In this document: one piece after another, positions 32,132 to 37,269 of the stretch
Layout: each line of letters begins with the position of its first letter
Numbering within the stretch: the stretch's first letter is position 1
Made by a program: the position numbers and the translations under genes
Notes under the pieces: generated by a model
Databases searched by the model: none
The model's input: the letters and a program-made list of their open reading frames with translations, nothing else
What the model was told of the DNA's origin: nothing
Assembly: GCA_022823045.1 (NCBI GenBank)
Contig: JAJDXW010000367.1
Span: 1 to 37,269, forward strand
Length of the DNA: 37,269 nucleotides
DNA from: Gammaproteobacteria bacterium
GTDB taxonomy: Bacteria > Pseudomonadota > Gammaproteobacteria > HK1
Direction: 5' to 3'

Positions 32132-33978
32132 ACGCCCGGCCGCGCCGCGAACGGGGTCCGGGCCCGGGAGCGGGGAGCCCTCCCCCGCAGCCGGTCTCGC
32201 CGCAGATCGGTCGGCCCGCGGCTCGCGGCGCCGACGCGCGCGCGGCCGGGTCAGAAGGGAGAGAAGCGGTTGCAAGTGATCACGGGATTGCCCGACGCAA
32301 GGCGGCGGCGGCGACGCGACGCGCTCCCCGCGCACCCGGAACGCACGGGGCCGGGGGAGCTCCCGGACCGGGCGGCCCGCTCGACTCGCAACGCGGCGCC
32401 GCCCTCCTCGCGCTCGTCCTTGCCCTCGCCCTGGGGTCCGGGCTGGTGACCATGGAGTGGCTCGAGGCGGCGGCCCGCTCCGCCCACACCATGCGCCGCA
32501 CCGAGTCCGCGCTTGCGGCGGCCCGTGATGCGCTCATCGGATACGCCGCGTCCTATCCGGACCAGCACGCCGGCCGCCATGGCCCGGGCTACCTCCCCTG
32601 CCCCGATACGAGCGGCAACGGCTCGCCGAATACGCCTTGTCGCGCCACCGCGCTCGGGCGGTTGCCCTGGCGCCGGCTGGGCCTGCACGACCCGCGTGAC
32701 GGGGCCGGGGAACGGCTCTGGTACGCACTCGATCGTCGGTTCCGGGCGAACGGCTACAAGCATCGTCCACTCAACGGCGATACCGCCACGAACCTCGTGG
32801 TGAGCGGACGAGGCGGCATCGCCGCCGTGATCCTCGCGCCGGGCCCTGCCCTGCCCTTCCAGGATCGGAGTCGGGACCGCTTCGATCCCGTGCAATACCT
32901 GGAGGGGGGCAACGAGTCACCCGGGGACGGCGCATACGTCTCACAGGAGGCGTCGCCCTCCCGGACCAACGACCGGTTCAACGACCGGGTGGCCGCGATT
33001 CCCCGGGACGAGCTGATGGCGGCCGCCGCGCGCCGCGCGCTCGCCGCCGCCCGCGAATCCCTCGAGGAGTATCGCGCTGCACCCTGGAACACCGGGGTCC
33101 TGCCGTGGCTCGCGCCCTGGACTGCGCCGGCCGAAGGGGGGCTCCCGGTTCCCGGCGTCACCGCCGGCCGTCTTCCCCTTCTTCGAAGCGGGAGCACGTT
33201 CGAGACCTCTTTCCGGGTGACCGGCGCAGTCGCGGGTGGCGTCGCCTCCGCGTCGGGAACGGTGCCCCCCGCCGTCCTGAGCCTGACTGGCCAAGTGCTG
33301 CACGTGGCCGCCGGGGAATGCTCCTGGGCGGGAGCATGGCGGATCGAATGCACGGGCGAGAGCCGCACCGTCCCCGCGCCCGGTCAAGAGCGGGTGTTCC
33401 GGTTCGACCTGCACTTCAGCGGAGAGGAACAGATCACGCTCCCGACTCGCACGGACATCCGCCGACGAAAGGTCCGTGGAGTCGAATGGGTGGCGAACTC
33501 GCATATCGAGGTCCTCGACTTCGCGGGAGGCACGCAGACCGGGCGCGGTGTGCTCCGGTTCTCCCCGGGGCCAATCCAGGGGACCCTGGCCGTCGATGGG
33601 GTCGCCCATCCGTTCGGAGCCGGCGACGAAGTGCCGGAATGGCTGCTCGCAAACGAATGGCACCGATTCCTGGCAACGGCGGTCGCCCCGGCGTTCACGG
33701 CCGGCGGCGCAGGCACCTGCGGGATACCGGGCCGTTGCCTCGAGCTCGCTCGTACCGGATTCGACAGACTGACGGATGAACGCGACGCGATCGCGGTCGT
33801 GGTCCACGCCGGGAAGGAGCTCGCCCACCAGCATCGCGGCCGACCCGGTCCCGCCGAATGGTTCGAGGGCGAGAACGCCAATCCCCTCAATCTACGGTAC
33901 GAAGCGAAGCACGCGAGCGATTCGTTCAACGACCAGGTGGCGGCGATCGGGCCGCCTCCGGGGCTTCCCACCCCATGA
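32128..33978 (+). CDS. Pseudopilin-like protein with long N-terminal extension
   Basis: This is a protein of up to 616 residues. A single hydrophobic segment, RGAALLALVLALALGSGLV, follows QRG at about 88-107, like pseudopilins of the PilX/MshP type that lack the Glu at position 5. It continues into the helix ESALAAARDALIGYAASYPD and GYLPCPDTSGNGSP. The 90 residues before the membrane segment are Pro/Arg/Ala-rich and look unstructured. The only usual in-frame start is the TTG at 32128, which overlaps the previous stop; no clear ribosome site, so the true start is uncertain. Two similar phrases, DRFNDRVAAI and DSFNDQVAAI, occur about 330 residues apart, which suggests an internal repeat. Its neighbours suggest a minor pilin or tip protein. 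Confidence 0.65.
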   Translation: MNARPRRERGPGPGAGSPPPQPVSPQIGRPAARGADARAAGSEGREAVASDHGIARRKAAAATRRAPRAPGTHGAGGAPGPGGPLDSQRGAALLALVLALALGSGLVTMEWLEAAARSAHTMRRTESALAAARDALIGYAASYPDQHAGRHGPGYLPCPDTSGNGSPNTPCRATALGRLPWRRLGLHDPRDGAGERLWYALDRRFRANGYKHRPLNGDTATNLVVSGRGGIAAVILAPGPALPFQDRSRDRFDPVQYLEGGNESPGDGAYVSQEASPSRTNDRFNDRVAAIPRDELMAAAARRALAAARESLEEYRAAPWNTGVLPWLAPWTAPAEGGLPVPGVTAGRLPLLRSGSTFETSFRVTGAVAGGVASASGTVPPAVLSLTGQVLHVAAGECSWAGAWRIECTGESRTVPAPGQERVFRFDLHFSGEEQITLPTRTDIRRRKVRGVEWVANSHIEVLDFAGGTQTGRGVLRFSPGPIQGTLAVDGVAHPFGAGDEVPEWLLANEWHRFLATAVAPAFTAGGAGTCGIPGRCLELARTGFDRLTDERDAIAVVVHAGKELAHQHRGRPGPAEWFEGENANPLNLRYEAKHASDSFNDQVAAIGPPPGLPTP

Positions 33979-34700
33979 TCCCGGCTCTCCGGACGAAGAA
34001 GGGGACGCGGCCGCCGGGGGCGGCAAGGGACATGGAGGGGCTGTCGCTCATCGAAGTGGCGATCGCCCTCGCGGTGAGCGCCCTTCTGATCGGAGGGCTG
34101 ATGGTCCCGCTCGCCGCCCAGATCGACCGATACCGGCTGCGGGAGACAGAGGCCGCCCTCGGCCATGCGCTGGAAGCGCTGCTCGGTTACGCGGCGGCGC
34201 ACGACAACCGGCTGCCCTGCCCGGACATCGACGGTGACGGGAGGGAAGACCGGCCCGGACCGGTCTCCGCGCCCTGCCGCGGCATCGAAGGCGAGCTCCC
34301 TCGCGCGACGCTGGGGGTCCCGGGAAGGGACGGATGGGGACGGCCGCTCCGCTACCGGGGCAACGACGCCCTCACTGGACCGGGGGGGATCCCCCGGCCG
34401 CCGAACACCCGGGGCGGCCGTCGAATCGACAATCCGCGCACCGGCGAACGCCTGACCGTCGGCGATCCGGAAGCGCCGGCCGCAATCCTCTTCTCGTGCG
34501 GCGCGAACGGCCATCCGGACGACGAGAACGACGGGACCGGAGGGAGCCCCGCCGGGTGCTCCAACCCCCTCCGCCCCGACCCCCGCTACGCGCACGCGGT
34601 GCCGGGCCGTCCCGGCTCCGGCGGATTCGACGACGTCCTCATCTGGATGTCGAAGAACGTGCTCCTCGGCCGGCTGGTGCGGGCGGGTACCTGGCCGTGA
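33975..34700 (+). CDS. Prepilin-type minor pilin
   Basis: This is a 241-residue protein with a class III prepilin signal. The leader ends in AARDMEG, cleavage would come before LSLIEVAIALAVSALLIGGL, and Glu at position 5 of the mature protein is present. The helix continues into ETEAALGHALEALLGYAAAH and then RLPCPDIDGDGRED, the same motif as in the preceding protein. Later it has ILFSCGANGHPDDENDGTGG, an Asp-rich loop, and GGFDDVLIWMSKNVLLGRLV near the end. The ATG at 33975 overlaps the previous stop (ATGA). It is likely a minor pilin or pseudopilin exported by this system. Confidence 0.82.
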   Translation: MIPALRTKKGTRPPGAARDMEGLSLIEVAIALAVSALLIGGLMVPLAAQIDRYRLRETEAALGHALEALLGYAAAHDNRLPCPDIDGDGREDRPGPVSAPCRGIEGELPRATLGVPGRDGWGRPLRYRGNDALTGPGGIPRPPNTRGGRRIDNPRTGERLTVGDPEAPAAILFSCGANGHPDDENDGTGGSPAGCSNPLRPDPRYAHAVPGRPGSGGFDDVLIWMSKNVLLGRLVRAGTWP

Positions 34701-34723
34701 GGGGAGCTCGAAGCATGTGGTCT

Positions 34724-34756
34724 CCGGACCAGTCGGCGGCAACGCCGGCGGTCCGG
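34724..34756 (+). terminator. Strong hairpin before the pilin gene
   Basis: CCGGACC (34724-34730) pairs with GGTCCGG (34750-34756); inside it CGGCG (34734-34738) pairs with CGCCG (34743-34747) around a GCAA loop. No T-run follows. It lies in the 119-base gap before the pilin gene and may end or process the upstream message, leaving the pilin message separate. No promoter was recognised for the pilin gene. Confidence 0.4.
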
Positions 34757-34819
34757 GTCCCCCGGTCGTCGCCCCCAGCATGAAGCGCCGGATACGTCCC
34801 CGGCGCGGGAGAAAGTCAC

Positions 34820-35533
34820 ATGGACGCAAGGAAAGCCGCCGGCTTTACCCTCATCGAAATCGCCATCGTGCTCGTCGTCATCGGATTGCTCGTCGGCGCG
34901 GTCCTCACCGGCCAGGAGCTCATCGCGAGCGCGAGGGTCCGCAACCTCGCGGATTCGAATGCCGGGATCCGGTCCGCGTACTTCGCCTTCGTCGATCGCT
35001 ATCGCCGGGTCCCCGGCGACTGGAACGCGACCGAAGCCGGCGAAGCGCTCGGCGCTGCCGTGAACGGGGGCGGAAACGACAATGGCCTCATCGACAACGA
35101 TTCCGGCACCGAATGGGTCGAGCCGAACGCCCTCTGGGAGCAGCTCGCCAAGGCCGGGTTCCTGCAGGGCGAGTTCGCGGGCGACGCGGTCGCGCCCACC
35201 CCGACCAATCAGAGGGCTCCCCTCAACCCCTTCAACCGGGTCATGGTGCTCGGACGGACGGACGACTACCTCCACGCGGGCGGCACGCCCCCGGTGCGCC
35301 TCAACCTCGTCCTCGGCCGCGGGGTTCCGGTCGACCTCGCCCGCGAGCTCGACGTCAAGATCGACGACGGCGCCCCGGACACCGGGGCATTGCGCCTTAC
35401 CGTGAGCAGCGGGGCGACCTTCGGCGAGGCGGCGGAAGGCGAGGCGGGCTGTTCGCGATCCGGTGGAGCCGGAGCCCTCATCTACGACATCGGCGCCGAC
35501 AGCCAGGACTGCAACGTCACCTATCTTTACTGA
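34820..35533 (+). CDS. Type IV pilin-like protein with prepilin signal
   Basis: This is a 237-residue protein with a short leader, MDARKAAG, cleaved before FTLIEIAIVLVVIGLLVGAV, a textbook type III signal with Phe1 and Glu5. The helix runs on to about residue 60 (RSAYFAFVDRYRRVPGDWNA). The globular part has GNDNGLIDNDSGTEW, a loop rich in Asn/Asp, and a C-terminal region with two cysteines 16 residues apart (GCSRS and DCNVTYLY), which could form the usual pilin disulfide. GGGAGAAAG lies just before the ATG. Probably the main pilin-like subunit of this operon, but it is larger than most major pilins. Confidence 0.88.
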   Translation: MDARKAAGFTLIEIAIVLVVIGLLVGAVLTGQELIASARVRNLADSNAGIRSAYFAFVDRYRRVPGDWNATEAGEALGAAVNGGGNDNGLIDNDSGTEWVEPNALWEQLAKAGFLQGEFAGDAVAPTPTNQRAPLNPFNRVMVLGRTDDYLHAGGTPPVRLNLVLGRGVPVDLARELDVKIDDGAPDTGALRLTVSSGATFGEAAEGEAGCSRSGGAGALIYDIGADSQDCNVTYLY

Positions 35534-35580
35534 TCCGGAAGTCCTCTCGCCATACAATCCGGAGCCGAGCCACGGGCCAA

Positions 35581-35601
35581 CGTACAGGATGAAACTGTAC
35601 G
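35581..35601 (+). promoter_or_regulatory. Perfect operator-like inverted repeat before the 61-residue gene
   Basis: CGTACAG (35581-35587) and CTGTACG (35595-35601) are a perfect 7-bp inverted repeat with a 7-nt spacer, 25 nt before the ATG at 35627. TACAAT (35553-35558) upstream matches a -10 at five of six positions, without a convincing -35. The geometry suits a dimeric repressor that binds in the leader. Confidence 0.5.
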
Positions 35602-35626
35602 GAGAGTTGGAAATGGAGGAACGGAC

Positions 35627-35812
35627 ATGGAACGATCCCGTCCGATTGAACGTCTGGCCGATGCCTTGCAGGAATGCCTGAACGAGGCTGCCGAGCGCGG
35701 TGCGGAACGCGCTGCGCAAAGGCTGGTCCCGCGCCTCGATCGCCAGGATGAGACCCTTCGCCTTATCTGGAAGCAGGTGAAGGGCAGCGGTCGCCTGCCG
35801 ATTGACGACTGA
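35627..35812 (+). CDS. Unrecognised 61-residue protein
   Basis: I do not recognise this protein. It is charged and wholly helical in appearance: MERSRPIERLADALQECLNE, a middle AAERGAERAAQRL, then RLDRQDETLRLIWKQVKG and a short tail. A strong ribosome site (GGAGGAA) lies about six nt before the ATG, which supports real expression. It stands alone between the pilin gene and the convergent ubiD, behind a perfect inverted repeat. It could be a small regulator or a product of an older mobile element; nothing in the sequence decides this. Confidence 0.6.
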   Translation: MERSRPIERLADALQECLNEAAERGAERAAQRLVPRLDRQDETLRLIWKQVKGSGRLPIDD

Positions 35813-35833
35813 AGGGAGGTTCGCGGCGGAGCG

Positions 35834-37269
35834 TCAGGTGCCGGGTACTTCCCCTGGCCCCATTTCGCCCGGAAGGGGGATCCCGAGGCTCTCCCACATC
35901 GTGTCGACCCGTTCGAGGACCTCCCGCCCCATGACGATGGGCCGGCCCCAGGCGCGCTCCGTCTCTCCGGGCCACTTTCCGGTCGCGTCGATGCCCATCT
36001 TGGAGCCGAGCCCGGCAACCGGGGAGGCGAAGTCGAGGTAGTCGATCGGGGTGTTCTCGACGAGGGTGATGTCGCGGACCGGGTCCACCCGGGTCGAGAG
36101 CGCCCACGCTACGTCCTTCCAGCTCCGGACGTCGATGTCCTCGTCCACCACAATGATGATCTTGGTGTACATGAACTGGCGGAGCACCGTCCACAGGCCG
36201 AACATTACCCGCTTCGCGTGCCCCGCGAACTCCTTCCTCATCGAGACGATGCCGATCCGGTACGAGCACCCCTCGGGGGGCAGGTAGAAGTCGCGGATCT
36301 CGGGAAGCTGGCGGCGAAGGAGGGGGATGAAGAGCTCGTTCATTGCCGCGCCGAGGACGGCCGGCTCGTCGGGCGGGCGGCCGGTATAGGTGCTGTGGTA
36401 GATGGGATCGCGGCGGTGGGTGATGCGGTCGATGGTGAAGACCGGGAACGTCTCGACGTCGTTGTAGTACCCGGTGTGATCCCCGAACGGGCCCTCCGGG
36501 GCCTCGTCCCCGGGATGGATGGCGCCCTCGAGCACGACCTCCGCGCTCGCCGGCACCTGGAGGTCGGAGCCGAGCGCGCGCGCGACCTCGGTGCGCCCGC
36601 CCCGGAGGAGCCCCGCGAAGGCGTACTCGGAGAGTGAGTCCGGGATCGGGGTGACCGCGGCAAGGGTCGTCGCGGGGTCCGCCCCGAGAGCGACGGCGAC
36701 CGGGAACGGCTCCCCCGGGCGCGCCTCGCGCCACGCCCGGTAGTCGAGAGCGCCGCCCCGGTGCGCGAGCCAGCGCATGATGACCCGGTTGCGCGCGATG
36801 ACCTGCTGGCGGTAGATGCCGAGGTTCTGCCGGCCCCCGTGCGGCCCCCGGGTGATGACGAGGGCCCAGGTGATGAGCGGCCCCGCATCGTCCGGCCAGC
36901 ACGTCTGTACCGGCCACGCGCCGAGGTCCACCGCATCGCCCTCCAGCACCACCTCCCGGCAGGGCGGGGAGCGGGCCTCGCGCGGGGACATCGAGAGGAT
37001 CTGCCGGAAGATGGGAAGCGACTTCCACGCCTCGCGGAGGTCCCGGGGCGGGTCCGGCTGGCGGAGGAAGGCGAGGAGCTCGCCGATCTCGCGAAGGGCC
37101 TCGACGTTCTCCACCCCCATCGCCCGCGCGACCCGGCTCCGGGTCCCGAAGAGGTTGGCGAGCACCGGGATCCGATGCCCCGCCGGTCGCTCGAAGAGAA
37201 TCGCGGGGCCGCCGCCGCGCAGGGTCCGGTCGCACACCGCGGTCATCTCGAGGCGAGGGTCGACTTCGG
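35834..37269 (-). CDS. ubiD: 4-hydroxy-3-polyprenylbenzoate decarboxylase UbiD, 5' end cut
   Basis: This is the minus-strand gene for the prenylated-FMN decarboxylase of ubiquinone synthesis. The frame is open to the right edge: before the ATG at 37246 it reads VDPRLE, matching the family's VDP-LE-TE segment, so about 25 residues are outside the window. Inside are [105 protein letters not shown] with the catalytic acidic and metal region, [17 protein letters not shown] and [20 protein letters not shown]. The C-terminus is short after [15 protein letters not shown]. The prenylated flavin is made by UbiX, not seen here. It converges with the small gene upstream. Confidence 0.95.
   Translation of the reverse strand, partial: EVDPRLEMTAVCDRTLRGGGPAILFERPAGHRIPVLANLFGTRSRVARAMGVENVEALREIGELLAFLRQPDPPRDLREAWKSLPIFRQILSMSPREARSPPCREVVLEGDAVDLGAWPVQTCWPDDAGPLITWALVITRGPHGGRQNLGIYRQQVIARNRVIMRWLAHRGGALDYRAWREARPGEPFPVAVALGADPATTLAAVTPIPDSLSEYAFAGLLRGGRTEVARALGSDLQVPASAEVVLEGAIHPGDEAPEGPFGDHTGYYNDVETFPVFTIDRITHRRDPIYHSTYTGRPPDEPAVLGAAMNELFIPLLRRQLPEIRDFYLPPEGCSYRIGIVSMRKEFAGHAKRVMFGLWTVLRQFMYTKIIIVVDEDIDVRSWKDVAWALSTRVDPVRDITLVENTPIDYLDFASPVAGLGSKMGIDATGKWPGETERAWGRPIVMGREVLERVDTMWESLGIPLPGEMGPGEVPGT

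Noticed and set aside
1-37269. CRISPR arrays, tRNA or rRNA genes
   Set aside because: No regularly spaced direct repeats, no rRNA-like sequence and no tRNA-like cloverleaf were recognised by eye.

Overview
The window is very GC-rich, bacterial and densely coded. Several genes start with GTG or TTG, and coupled genes overlap by 1-30 nt. The secretin-based pilus operon of MSHA/type IV type, the 4-hydroxy-3-polyprenylbenzoate decarboxylase (UbiD) and dephospho-CoA kinase point to a proteobacterium, most likely a GC-rich gammaproteobacterium. This is inference from gene content only. I see no rRNA, tRNA, CRISPR array or transposase gene.

Region 1 (1-10.9 kb): the 5' part of an MFS transporter; a luciferase-like (LLM) flavin oxidoreductase flanked on both sides by palindromic repeats of one family; coaE; a second LLM oxidoreductase; a complete ABC importer of the sugar/CUT1 type (binding protein, two permeases that both carry extra membrane segments, ATPase); and an acyl-CoA ligase. 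The genes from about 2.25 to 10.9 kb all lie on the plus strand and could form an uptake and oxidation cluster for an unknown organic substrate.

Region 2 (11.0-12.5 kb): a PhnD-like protein without a signal peptide, then a decayed toxin-antitoxin locus: an intact ParD antitoxin without ParE, a translationally coupled 52-residue ORF, and what looks like a PIN-toxin scrap.

Region 3 (12.5-21.6 kb): amino-acid and amide catabolism: a proline-racemase-family enzyme, an M20 peptidase and a cupin facing away from hyuA-hyuB (hydantoinase/oxoprolinase family). Downstream of hyuB is a scar: a fragment of an ATP-binding regulator on the minus strand, a Uma2-family nuclease-like gene, and a second, partial copy of the hyuB 3' end.

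Region 4 (21.6-23.9 kb, minus strand): an nfeD-floA membrane-microdomain operon with a third, unrecognised gene.

Region 5 (24.1-35.5 kb, plus strand): a pilus/pseudopilus operon: secretin fused to a TPR domain, MshE-like ATPase, MshG/PilC-like platform protein, two inner-membrane assembly proteins that look like fusions of usually separate parts, two pseudopilin-like proteins with a shared motif, and a pilin-like protein. No prepilin peptidase gene is present here.

Region 6 (35.6-37.3 kb): a 61-residue unrecognised gene preceded by a perfect operator-like inverted repeat, then ubiD on the minus strand, cut by the window edge.
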